DNA from: Kitasatospora kifunensis
Lineage (GTDB): Bacteria; Actinomycetota; Actinomycetes; Streptomycetales; Streptomycetaceae
Direction of reading: 5' to 3'
NCBI RefSeq assembly: GCF_014203855.1
Contig: NZ_JACHJV010000001.1
Coordinates: 6,882,001-6,946,000 of the forward strand
Length of the DNA stretch: 64,000 nucleotides
Positions within the stretch are counted from its first letter, which is position 1; each line of letters starts with the position of its first letter. The notes beneath the pieces were generated by a model that worked only from the letters and a program-made list of their open reading frames with translations, had not been told where the DNA came from and did not search any database. Positions 45,054 to 53,881 of the stretch are shown here, piece by piece. Position numbers and translations under genes: made by a program.

Positions 45054-46210
45054 TGTCGACCTCCATTCGCAGACATCAGTTCGATGGTCGAATCAATCAG
45101 GTCGACCCTGGCCTGGCAGTACTCGGCCGATTGGCCGCCGGCGGCGTAGCGAAGCCGGTCGGGGAGGGACCCGCCCCTGCAGATCTCGTTCACCCGGCAG
45201 CCCTCGCAGGCCTGCGTCAGGGAGATGAGCCGGCCGAACAGTTCGCCACCGTCGGCCCGGGCCAACAACTGATCGACGCTGATGCCGTCGTCCACGTGCC
45301 CCAGTAGGCCGTCGGGCATGTCCAGCTCGTCGCAACTTCCTATCCGCCCATCGGGGTACAGCGTCACGATGAACGGATCTTTTCGGTAGTCGAAGTGCGT
45401 GAAGTTGGTGACCTTTCCGCGTGCTGCCCGGGCGATCGAGACGAAGGGCTCCAAAAGGAATCGGTCGAATCCTCTGGCCGCGCGCCAGGACCGGAAGCTC
45501 CCCCGGAGGAATTCTGCGTACTCGCCGGGGGTGGTGGCCCAGCCGGGCAGATCCTGCCCGGAATTGAGCAGCTTGATCTGCTGGCCGGTAATACCGCGAT
45601 GGTTTTTCGAGGTCACGTTGAAATCGAGGCAGGGGGACAATTTGACGTTTTTGATGGCGGGATGCTTCATCAACTCTTCGATGACCTGCTCGTGGCGACC
45701 GAGGAGCTTCCGCGTCACCACGACGATGACACCGCAGGTCCAGCCCCTGCGCTCCAGCAGCTTCAGAGACTGCACAACCTGATCAAATGTTGGTTTACCG
45801 CGGTAGTCGACGCGGTGTGCGTTCCCCTCGACGTCTCCGTCGAGACTCAGCCCGAGTTCGATCGACGGACAGTTCTCCTCGAAGAAATCTATCCACCGGT
45901 CGCTGAGAAGCGTTCCATTGGTCTGGATGCTGAGCGATGTCGGGGCGCTTCGCTCCCGCAGCACATAGAGGAGGCTCCGAATCCGTTCACGACCTACCAG
46001 TAGGGGTTCACCACCGTGCAGCATCACGGACAGTGGCCGGTCGCCGAGCAGTTCAAGAAAGCGGTGGAGTGTGTCTGGGTCGAGCGATGACGATCCAGGG
46101 TAGGGCTTTCGTTTCTCATAGCAGTAGTGGCAGTTGATATTGCACGTCTCGCCGGGCAACTTTAATACGACACCGAGGCTGTCGCCCGGTTTTGGGGTCT
46201 CCAATCGCAT
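45050..46210 (-). CDS. radical SAM/SPASM peptide maturase
   Basis: The 386-residue protein carries the radical SAM cluster motif CNINCHYC (Cys23, 27, 30) near the N-terminus, GGEPLLVG, TNGTLLSD and a C-terminal SPASM domain with Cys in IGSCDELD, ACEGCRVNEICRGG and YCQAR, expected to bind auxiliary Fe-S clusters. The layout is that of anSME/FxsB/GrrM-type enzymes that crosslink or epimerise ribosomal peptides. It is the first gene of the large minus-strand operon and is coupled to the HExxH gene by a 4-bp overlap. The substrate is probably the 52-residue peptide encoded two genes downstream. The start ATG 46210 follows GGAGTGG. Confidence 0.9.
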   Translation of the reverse strand: MRLETPKPGDSLGVVLKLPGETCNINCHYCYEKRKPYPGSSSLDPDTLHRFLELLGDRPLSVMLHGGEPLLVGRERIRSLLYVLRERSAPTSLSIQTNGTLLSDRWIDFFEENCPSIELGLSLDGDVEGNAHRVDYRGKPTFDQVVQSLKLLERRGWTCGVIVVVTRKLLGRHEQVIEELMKHPAIKNVKLSPCLDFNVTSKNHRGITGQQIKLLNSGQDLPGWATTPGEYAEFLRGSFRSWRAARGFDRFLLEPFVSIARAARGKVTNFTHFDYRKDPFIVTLYPDGRIGSCDELDMPDGLLGHVDDGISVDQLLARADGGELFGRLISLTQACEGCRVNEICRGGSLPDRLRYAAGGQSAEYCQARVDLIDSTIELMSANGGRQ

Positions 46211-47223
46211 GAAACCACTCCATCGAATCCGTCGCGGAGCTGCCTCCCCAGCGCGCCCGAAAGACCAGGGCTCTTGGTCACCGCTGCAGCCTAAAAAATT
46301 GACTCAGGAGATATACGGGCCAGAACCGTGCAGCTGAGACGTCGAGAATCAGCTCAGTCGTCGGCTTGCAGCCGGATTGGCGCTTATCGAGTGGGAGGTG
46401 GGCAGGAATGGCCGAGTCAGGGACTCGCCACCGGACCTCGAAGCCGTCGGCTCGGTCGGGAACTCAGCCGAGCGAGTCATCAGGGCATCAGATGCCGTGT
46501 GATGGTATCGCGAAGTGTCAAGCAGATACGAGAACCGGGGTCTCACGAGAGGGGAATGCCTCTGTCGTGACCAGCAGGCCTGTCAACTGCGATCCGCGCA
46601 TGGCTTATCAGTTCCATTCTACGAGACGCAACGGAGTGTCAAGAGTCCGTGGAGCGGGTGATACGCGACAGGGCGGCAATACTCCGGGAACCCAATCGGC
46701 AGGCGTAACCAGATCCATCGTTCGTAGCTCTGCCGACGAAAGTAGTGGGCTTTCCTTGTTCCTGTCAACGCCCAAACGGGACACGGCAATGCTGGCATCA
46801 CATTCATAGGTGTGCGGACAGTTTGTCCGATTTGGCATCCGCTGCGGTGTTTGGCTGAGATTCTCGCGGAGGCTTCCGTCGGCGATTCGAAGCGAGCTTC
46901 TGGCACGGAGAGTGACCGGACGACTTCTCTTTGTGGCTCATGTATCCGGCTGTCGCTGCCGATCGCGTTCGAAGGCATGAACACCGACCATGTTGGGCAG
47001 GACGGAGCGGACAGCTACTGCTGGCCTGCTGCTTCCGGGGCCCGGCTGCAGTCCCGTGCATCGGAGGGGGTGTCACAGGCATGTGGAATGTGCAGGAACT
47101 CGCTTGTGCGGCGGGCGAGTTCCTTCGGACGGTGCTGCTTGTTCGCGACAGTGGTGCACCAGGACAGTGTTCGTGGCAGGGCGACAGGTCTGTACCCGTC
47201 GCTCTCTTCTGCGAGGAAGCACC
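46211..47223. promoter_or_regulatory. 1-kb divergent intergenic region, no gene recognised
   Basis: It separates the start of the minus-strand operon from the divergent carrier-protein gene. By eye it is less GC-rich than its surroundings, with AT stretches around 46290-46315. No open frame here shows a known family or good codon pattern. It must contain the promoter(s) for the 23-gene operon and for the carrier protein; no clear -35/-10 pair could be picked with confidence. Confidence 0.5.
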
Positions 47224-47538
47224 ATGACCATTGATCCCCAGGGTGACACCGGTGACGGTGTAGTGCCGTCCGCCGCTCAACTGGCGGCTAGATCAAGCTC
47301 GTTCCGGATCATCACCGACCGCTGGTGCGCGATTCTCCAGGAGAGCGAGGAGTACGAGGACTACACCTTCTTCGAGCTCGGTGGGACATCTGTCGCAGCG
47401 TCTCACCTGGTCCTGCAACTATGGATGGAGTTCGGCTTTCGGGTGCCGCTCTCGGCGCTGTTCGAGAATCCGACGCTTCGTCAGTTCCGGGATCATATGG
47501 CATCTACCCTCGCCGAAGAGGAAATCCGGGGAGGCTAG
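47224..47538 (+). CDS. second free-standing peptidyl carrier protein
   Basis: The 104-residue protein starts at ATG 47224 with GAGGAAG upstream. The carrier core is clear: DRWCAILQESEEYEDYTFFE followed by LGGTSVAASHLVLQLW with the phosphopantetheine Ser in GGTS, then RVPLSALFENPTLRQFRDHM. It is transcribed away from the large operon, which contains another carrier and a cysteine-specific A domain. It may be the true partner of that A domain, or hold another intermediate. Confidence 0.88.
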   Translation: MTIDPQGDTGDGVVPSAAQLAARSSSFRIITDRWCAILQESEEYEDYTFFELGGTSVAASHLVLQLWMEFGFRVPLSALFENPTLRQFRDHMASTLAEEEIRGG

Positions 47539-47597
47539 GTACCGGTCCGAGCGGGGCGACGAGACGATCGCCGATCGGTGATGAGTGCTGCTGGCCT

Positions 47598-47876
47598 CAG
47601 CCGGCGGCAACCGGGTGCCGGTCATCGCCCAGCAGGTGGCTGCCCACGGTGTGGCAGCACGGGCCCCGCCGACTGTGGGACGAGACCGAAGCCGCCCACC
47701 GCTGGTGGCTCGACAACGACCGCCCCGGGCCTGACAGGTTCGGCCTCACCCTGACCGGCGACGCTCAGCACCTCTGGCTGGACGCCCCGGCCGATGTGCT
47801 GCCGCGCTTCGGGGAATCTCCGGAATCTCCGGAATCGATTCGCGTTCACAACCAGTCATCGCCGACAATGTGGTGA
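47598..47876 (+). pseudogene. C-terminal remnant of a protein-isoaspartate-type methyltransferase
   Basis: The frame reads LWDETEAAHRWWLDNDRPGP, then DRFGLTLTGDAQHLWLDAP. This is the pattern at the end of streptomycete PIMT-like O-methyltransferases associated with RiPP loci. No SAM-binding domain lies upstream, and the region before it is the end of the carrier gene. It is probably a relic of a modifying gene once attached to this locus. Identification is from recalled C-terminal motifs. Confidence 0.45.
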
Positions 47877-47906
47877 TCACCAGTCAATCTTCTGAGGAGC
47901 TCCGTG

Positions 47907-48827
47907 ATGACCAGTCCGCGGCACGCCGCCGCCAGCCTGGACGGCCTTGTGATGGGCGATGCGTTCGGCGACAGCTGGTTCACCCGCTCCGAGGAGAACG
48001 CCGAGGAGCAGTGGGCCGCGCGGAGCCTGCGTCCGGAGCCATGGCCGTGGACGGACGACTCCGCGATGGCGTTCGTCCTCTTCGCCCATCTGACGACCCA
48101 TGGGGAGGTCCAGCCGGCCAGCCTGGCAGCGGAGTTCGCCGCCGCGTACGAGCTCGACCCGGGCCGTAAGTACGGTCCGTCGATGCACGGTGTGCTGCGC
48201 AGTATCGGCGCGGGCGAGGACTGGCGGGCCGTGACCACGGCGCAGTTCGGCGGGCAGGGTTCCTACGGCAACGGCGCCGCAATGCGGGTCGCCCCGTTGG
48301 GTGCCTGGTTCCGGGACGATCTGGCGGCTGCCGGCGAGCAGGCCCGGCTGTCCGCGCTGGCCACGCACGCTCACCCGGAGGCGGTCGCGGGCGCGGTGGC
48401 CGTGGCGATCGCCGCGGGGCTGACCGCCGCCGGTGAGGGCCAGGACGCGCCGCCGCGCGCCGAGTTCCTGCGGGAGGTCGCCTCGTACGTGCCGGACAGT
48501 GACGTGCGCTCCGGGCTGCTGGTGGCCGCGAACTTCGCCGAGCACACCTCGGTTCGCCATGCGGCGTCCGTGTTGGGCTCGGGCAGGCTTATCTCGGCCC
48601 CGGACACGGTGCCGTTCGCGCTGTGGTCCGCCGCCGGGCACCTGGACGAGCTGTCCGAGGCGCTGTGGCAGACCGTGGCCGGATGGGGTGACCGCGACAC
48701 CACCTGCGCGATCGCGGGAGGCGTCGTCGCGGCCCGCACCGGCACCGGTGGGCTTCCCGTCGCCTGGCTCCGGGCCCGCGAGGATATCCCTGCCTGGAGC
48801 CGGTGGACACCGCTGGACATTGCTTAA
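47907..48827 (+). CDS. ADP-ribosylglycohydrolase-family protein
   Basis: The 306-residue protein starts at ATG 47907 (a GTG three bases earlier is possible; GAGGAG upstream). DraG-type metal-binding motifs are visible: GLVMGDAFGDSWF, PWTDDSAMAFVLF, GSYGNGAAMRVAPLG and WGDRDTTCAIAGGVVAAR. The family removes ADP-ribose from Arg or other groups using two Mg ions. The usual WTDDT is WTDDS here. It may reverse ADP-ribosylation, or act on a small molecule. It stands alone between the carrier gene and the LuxR regulator. Confidence 0.9.
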   Translation: MTSPRHAAASLDGLVMGDAFGDSWFTRSEENAEEQWAARSLRPEPWPWTDDSAMAFVLFAHLTTHGEVQPASLAAEFAAAYELDPGRKYGPSMHGVLRSIGAGEDWRAVTTAQFGGQGSYGNGAAMRVAPLGAWFRDDLAAAGEQARLSALATHAHPEAVAGAVAVAIAAGLTAAGEGQDAPPRAEFLREVASYVPDSDVRSGLLVAANFAEHTSVRHAASVLGSGRLISAPDTVPFALWSAAGHLDELSEALWQTVAGWGDRDTTCAIAGGVVAARTGTGGLPVAWLRAREDIPAWSRWTPLDIA

Positions 48828-48868
48828 GGCCTAGACCATTGCGGCTCCTCGGCGCCAGACTCTTCGCC

Positions 48869-51670
48869 ATGAACGACGTGACGGCTCTCCTGGGTCGCGA
48901 TGCGATCCTGCTGCGTTGCCGGGCTGGACTCGCGGGCGCGGGCGCGGTGCTGCTGACCGGGCCGGGTGGGATCGGGAAGTCCGCGGTGCTCGACGCCATC
49001 GCCGCCGAGGCCTGCGCGGCGGGCACGCTGGTGTTGCGCAGCGGCTCCTCGGCGATGGAGGCCGAGCTGCCGTACCTCGCGCTCTACGACCTGTTCGCCT
49101 GCTCGCTCGCGGAGCAGGATGAGCTGGACGGCGCGCTGGAAGGCGGGCCGGGGGATGGGCCGCATGCGGGGCTGATAGCCCCGCACCTGCGGACGGTACT
49201 GGACGTCGCGCTGCTGCGCGCGCCAGTCGGCGACCAGGTCGGTGACTGGTCCCCCGATCGGTCGGCGGACCAACTCGCCGTCCGGGTCGCCGTGCTGGAG
49301 CTGCTGCGGGCGCTGGCCGCGCGCCGTCCGGTGCTGCTGGTCCTGGATGACGCGCACTGCCTGGATCCGGAGAGCGCCCGGGTGCTCGCCTTCGCGGCTC
49401 GCCGGCTCAGTGGGCATCGGGTCCAGGTGCTGGCGACCGAGCGGCTCGCCGACGGCGCCGAGCCCAGCTGCCTCGACCTGCTGCCAGGGCCCGTGACCGA
49501 ACTCGGGCTGAACCCGCTGCCGCCCGCCGTCATCGATGAACTGCTCTGTGTCCGGGGCCGGTTGACGCCGAGCGATCCGGTCACCGAGCGGATCAGGCTG
49601 GCCAGCGGCGGCAATCCTGGCTACGCCCTCGAACTCGCCCAGGCAGCACGGCGGTTGCCGACCGCGATCCGTGCCGATGATCCGCTGCCGGTGCCGCGAA
49701 GACTCCACGTCCCGCTTGCCGACCGGCTCGCGACGCTGCCGCGCGTGACTCGCGAAGCGTTACTGCATCTGGGCGCCGCCGGCCAGCTGCCACCCCACCC
49801 CTGCGCCGACCGGCAGGCGCTCTCACCCGCGCTCGCCGCCGGTGTGCTGATCCACGGACCAGGGGGCGAGCCGCGGTTCGCCCACCCGCTGCTCCGTGAG
49901 TTCGTCTACGCCAACGCGACCCCTGAGGAGCGGCGGCAGTGCCACGCCCGCCTCGCCGAAGCGCTGGAGGACCCACTGGAGCGCGCCCGGCACCGCGCCC
50001 TGGCCTGCCCCGAGCCCGACCCGGACCTCGCGGCCGAGCTGGCGACCGCGGCGCGCATCGCCGTCGACCGTGGTGCTCCCGCGCTCGCCGCCGAGCTGTC
50101 CCGGCTCGCCGCCGAACGAACCGCGGACCAGCCCGAATTGGCTGCCGAGCGGTTGCTTGCTGCGGCTCGGCACGCCCACGACGCCGGCCAGGTCGAAGTG
50201 GCCGAGCAGGCCTGCGTCGCGGTCCTGCGCACCGCCAACCGGGCGGCCCGGGTGGGCGCGCGGCTGCTCCTGGTGCAACTCGCCGGCGGTGACCGGGCGG
50301 CGGTGCCCGCGCTGCTCGACGCGGCGCAGGCCGACGCGGGCGAGTCCCCGCGGCTTCGCGCCGCCGTCCAACTGCACCGGGCGGAGCACGCGCTGAGCAC
50401 CGGGCAGTGTGACCTGGGGCTGGCCGAACTCGCCGAGGCCGAGCGCCACGCGGAGCACAGCGGTGATCCGGAGCAGCAGATCGAGGTGATCGCGTTGCGC
50501 GCCCCGATCGAGATGCAGCTGCGCCCCGAACGGGTGCTGCCCTCGCTGCGGCATGCCGCAGCGCTCGCCGCGGGCCGCCCGGCCGCGGCGCTGACCGCGG
50601 CCTCGATCCAGGTCCGCTGCTGTCGGGTGGTCTGGCTGCTGCGCGCTGGTTCGGTGCCCGAGGCGCTTGCGGAGGTCGACGGACTGCGCCGGGACGTGGA
50701 GGGCGCGGGACGGGTCAAGGATCTGGCCGACGTCCTGCATCTGGTCGCCTCGGTGAACGAGCGTGCCGGGCGCTGTGCCCAGGCCTACCAGGCCGGCCTG
50801 CACGGGGGGCGGCTGCGCCGGGAGTTGGGGCCGACCCCGGCCCCCGGCCTGGTGCTCAGCGCGGCCGCCCAACTCAACGGCGGCACCGTCGAGCGCGCCA
50901 CCGAACTGGCCTCGGCCGCCGTCCGCGCCGCCGAGGCGGCTGGTGACACCGAGTGGGCGGCTTACGCGGTGGGCCTGTTGGGCCGTGCCGATCTGCTGGG
51001 CAACCGCTTTGCCCGGGCCGCCGACCACCTCGGCCAATGCCGTTCGTTGCTGCGCGGCCTCGGCTACACCGATCCGGCGCTCTTCCTGGTGGACGCCGAC
51101 CTGGTGGAAGCGCTCTCCGCCACGGGCGCGGCCGCGCAGGCCTGGCAGGCGCTGGAGGAGGCCACGGCGGAGGCCGCCCGGCTGGACCGGCAGGTGCTGC
51201 GGCTCGGGCTGGCCAGGGCTCGTGCGGTGCTGACGGCTCGCGACGGCGATCCGCGCGGAGCCGCCGACGAGCTGCGCGCCGAGTTGCCCCGCTCGCACCC
51301 CTACCCACTGGAACGCGCTCGCGCGCTGCTCACCCTTGGCGAACTGGAGCGGCGGGCCAGGCGCCGGGCGGCGGCCCGGGCGGATCTGCGGGCGGCCGCC
51401 GAGGCGTTCGCCGCCGCGCACTGCCTGCCCTGGCTGGCTCATGCCCAGGAACGACTGGCCCGATTGGACGGCTTGGACGGTCCCGCACCCGCGCTGAGCG
51501 AGCTGGAGACCCGGATCGTCGAGCTGGTGCGCGGCGGCGCCACCAACCGGCAGATCGCCGCCTCCCTGCACGTCTCGGTCAAGTCGGTGGAGGGCAGCCT
51601 GACCAGGCTCTACCGCCGGTTCGGCGTGCGCGACCGGATCGAGCTGACGAGCCGTCGACTGGCGAGTTGA
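48869..51670 (+). CDS. LAL-type LuxR-family regulator
   Basis: The 933-residue protein is in the size range of large ATP-binding LuxR regulators. Walker A GPGGIGKSAVL lies near residues 30-40 and Walker B PVLLVLDDAHCLDPES near 153-168. A long helical TPR-like middle follows. A C-terminal LuxR HTH contains LSELETRIVELVRGGATNRQ and IAASLHVSVKSVEGSLTRLY. The start is ATG 48869, 41 bp past the upstream gene. Such regulators often activate adjacent secondary-metabolite genes; the Hpg/NRPS locus begins 2.2 kb downstream, which makes it a candidate pathway activator. Confidence 0.92.
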   Translation: MNDVTALLGRDAILLRCRAGLAGAGAVLLTGPGGIGKSAVLDAIAAEACAAGTLVLRSGSSAMEAELPYLALYDLFACSLAEQDELDGALEGGPGDGPHAGLIAPHLRTVLDVALLRAPVGDQVGDWSPDRSADQLAVRVAVLELLRALAARRPVLLVLDDAHCLDPESARVLAFAARRLSGHRVQVLATERLADGAEPSCLDLLPGPVTELGLNPLPPAVIDELLCVRGRLTPSDPVTERIRLASGGNPGYALELAQAARRLPTAIRADDPLPVPRRLHVPLADRLATLPRVTREALLHLGAAGQLPPHPCADRQALSPALAAGVLIHGPGGEPRFAHPLLREFVYANATPEERRQCHARLAEALEDPLERARHRALACPEPDPDLAAELATAARIAVDRGAPALAAELSRLAAERTADQPELAAERLLAAARHAHDAGQVEVAEQACVAVLRTANRAARVGARLLLVQLAGGDRAAVPALLDAAQADAGESPRLRAAVQLHRAEHALSTGQCDLGLAELAEAERHAEHSGDPEQQIEVIALRAPIEMQLRPERVLPSLRHAAALAAGRPAAALTAASIQVRCCRVVWLLRAGSVPEALAEVDGLRRDVEGAGRVKDLADVLHLVASVNERAGRCAQAYQAGLHGGRLRRELGPTPAPGLVLSAAAQLNGGTVERATELASAAVRAAEAAGDTEWAAYAVGLLGRADLLGNRFARAADHLGQCRSLLRGLGYTDPALFLVDADLVEALSATGAAAQAWQALEEATAEAARLDRQVLRLGLARARAVLTARDGDPRGAADELRAELPRSHPYPLERARALLTLGELERRARRRAAARADLRAAAEAFAAAHCLPWLAHAQERLARLDGLDGPAPALSELETRIVELVRGGATNRQIAASLHVSVKSVEGSLTRLYRRFGVRDRIELTSRRLAS

Positions 51671-52032
51671 CGCTACGTCAGCCGCAAGCCATTCCCGGAG
51701 CGTTGGCTGGTGGACCGTCAAGGGTCCCCCCTCAGGATGGCAAGTCATCGGCAAGGGTGGCACTTTGGCTTCGATTCATTGACCAGGCCAGGGGCTCGGG
51801 CTACGTTTTGCGCTCAACGCAGGATGCGCAACACCCCCCACTCCCACCCCAAGCCGCGTCCTGCCCGCCGTCCTCCGTCGCCCCGGCCACCGCCCGGGCC
51901 CGGTTCGCCGTGTCCGTGTACCCGGGATGGTCGCATGCCGACCGACGGCGCGGGGACGCGCTCGCGGGCGACCCCGCCCGCTGAGCACTGGTTCGCCCCC
52001 ACACCATGGGCGATGTCCGCCAAGGAGTCCGT
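51671..52032. promoter_or_regulatory. 362-bp intergenic region
   Basis: This gap between the LuxR regulator and the S53 peptidase contains no convincing gene. It must contain the promoter of the secreted peptidase. No operator or hairpin was recognised with confidence. Confidence 0.4.
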
Positions 52033-53733
52033 ATGGACAAGCACCCAACGGAACGCCGAACACGATCCGCACTACTGGCACCGCTCTCCGTCCTCGGCCT
52101 GCTGGTCGCCTCGCTCTCCACCGCCTTCGCCGGCAGTGCGGCCGCCACCGCGGCCCCGGCGGCCGCGGGCTCGGGGGCCGGCTCGAACGGCGTCTCCGTG
52201 ACGCGTTCCTGTGCCGCGCCCAGCCACCCGGGTGAGCTGGCCTGCCTGGCGCTCAAGCGCACCGACATCCACGAACTCGCGCTCTCGCCCCAGGCCGCGC
52301 CGTCGGGCTACGGTCCCAGCGACCTGGACAGCGCCTACAAGCTGTCCAACTCGGGTGGTTCCGGCGAGACGGTCGGGATCGTGGACGCCATGGACGACCC
52401 GAACGCCGAGTCGGACCTGGCCGCCTACCGTTCCCAGTACGGGCTGCCGGCCTGCACCACGGCGAACGGCTGCTTCAAGAAGATCGACGAGAACGGTGGG
52501 ACCAACTACCCGACCAGTGACACCGGTTGGGCCGGTGAGATCTCGCTCGACGTCGACATGGTCAGCGCCGTCTGCCCGAACTGCCACATCGTGCTGGTCG
52601 AGGCAGCCTCGGCGAACATGAGCGACCTGGGCACCGCGGTCAACCAGGCCGTCGCGCAGGGCGCCAAGTTCGTCTCCAACAGCTACGGCGGCTCCGAGGA
52701 CTCCTCCGACCTCAGCGCCGACAGCCAGTACTTCGACCACCCCGGCGTGGCGATCACCGCCAGTGCCGGTGACTCCGACTACGGCGCCGAGTACCCCGCG
52801 ACCTCGCAGTACGTCACCGCCGTCGGCGGCACCTCGCTGACCCGCGACTCCAGCGCCCGTGGCTGGAGCGAGAGCGTGTGGAACACCAGCAGCACCGAGG
52901 GCACCGGCTCGGGCTGCTCGGCCTACGACCCCAAGCCCAGCTGGCAGCACGACACGGGCTGCGCGAACCGGATGGAGACCGACGTCTCCGCCGTGGCCGA
53001 CCCGGCCACCGGCGTCGCGGTCTACCAGACCTACGGTGGCAACGGCTGGTCCGTCTACGGCGGCACCAGCGCGGCCTCCCCGATCATCGCCTCGGTCTGG
53101 GCGCTGGCCGGTGCCCCGAACCCGGGTGACCAGGCGGCCCAGTACCCCTACAACCACACCAGCAGCTTCAACGACGTCACCACGGGCAACAACGGCACCT
53201 GCTCGCCGTCCTACTTCTGCACCGCGGGCCCGGGCTACGACGGCCCGACCGGCTGGGGCACCCCGAACGGGACCAGCGGCTTCACCGCGGGGACCACGAC
53301 CACCGAGACGGTGACGGTGGCCAACCCGGGCAGCCAGACGGGGACGGTCGGCACGGCGGTGTCGCTGCGCGTCTCCGCCTCCGACTCGGCGGGCAAGGCG
53401 CTGACGTACAGTGCGACCGGTCTGCCGGCCGGGCTGTCGATCAGCTCCGCCGGTCTGATCACCGGCACGCCGACCACGGCCGGGACCTCGAACGCGACCG
53501 TGACGGCGAGTTCGGGCAGCGCTTCGGGCAGCGTCAGCTTCAGCTGGACCGTCGCCACCGGTGGTGGCGGTGGCTGCGCCGGGGTGACGGCGTGGAGCGC
53601 GACCGCTTCCTACGCGCCGGGTGACCAGGTCTCGTACAACGGCCACAAGTGGCTCTCGACCTGGTACTCGACCGGGGCCACCCCGGGCGCGCCGGCCTCC
53701 TGGTCGGTCTGGACCGACCAGGGCGCCTGCTGA
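52033..53733 (+). CDS. secreted S53 (sedolisin) peptidase with Ig-like and chitin-binding-type modules
   Basis: The 566-residue protein starts at ATG 52033 with AAGGAG upstream. A signal peptide (SALLAPLSVLGLLVASLSTA) spans residues 12-40. The S53 catalytic residues are in WAGEISLDVDMVSA (Glu and Asp) and YGGTSAASPIIASVWAL (Ser of SGTS-like GGTS). It lacks the large pro-kumamolisin domain; only about 60 residues precede the catalytic part. After it come a putative Ig-like domain (PAGLSISSAGLITGTPTTAG) and a C-terminal carbohydrate-binding type 5/12 module (WSATASYAPGDQVSYNGHKW). It is probably an extracellular acid-type peptidase anchored to chitin or similar polymers. Confidence 0.92.
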   Translation: MDKHPTERRTRSALLAPLSVLGLLVASLSTAFAGSAAATAAPAAAGSGAGSNGVSVTRSCAAPSHPGELACLALKRTDIHELALSPQAAPSGYGPSDLDSAYKLSNSGGSGETVGIVDAMDDPNAESDLAAYRSQYGLPACTTANGCFKKIDENGGTNYPTSDTGWAGEISLDVDMVSAVCPNCHIVLVEAASANMSDLGTAVNQAVAQGAKFVSNSYGGSEDSSDLSADSQYFDHPGVAITASAGDSDYGAEYPATSQYVTAVGGTSLTRDSSARGWSESVWNTSSTEGTGSGCSAYDPKPSWQHDTGCANRMETDVSAVADPATGVAVYQTYGGNGWSVYGGTSAASPIIASVWALAGAPNPGDQAAQYPYNHTSSFNDVTTGNNGTCSPSYFCTAGPGYDGPTGWGTPNGTSGFTAGTTTTETVTVANPGSQTGTVGTAVSLRVSASDSAGKALTYSATGLPAGLSISSAGLITGTPTTAGTSNATVTASSGSASGSVSFSWTVATGGGGGCAGVTAWSATASYAPGDQVSYNGHKWLSTWYSTGATPGAPASWSVWTDQGAC

Positions 53734-53816
53734 GCCGACTGGGCTGACTGAGCCGACTGAGCCGACGACAGGCTCGGTGGGGCACCGTAGGGGAGAGCGG
53801 TAGCCCCACCGTAGGG

Positions 53817-53850
53817 CCGGGCCGCGATGGCGGGGACCATCGCGGCCCGG
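53817..53850. terminator. bidirectional terminator between convergent genes
   Basis: CCGGGCCGCGATGG (53817-53830) pairs perfectly with CCATCGCGGCCCGG (53837-53850), loop CGGGGA, and is followed by a TTTT. A second, 9-bp hairpin lies just upstream (53775-53783 with 53803-53811). It lies between the stop of the S53 peptidase and that of hpgT, so it may serve both. Confidence 0.8.
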
Positions 53851-53881
53851 GCCCGTTTTCGGGTCTCTCCGACCTCGAGGC

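Noticed and set aside
46211..47223. Several short frames in the divergent region
   Set aside because: None has a family match, a good ribosome-binding site or actinobacterial codon bias.
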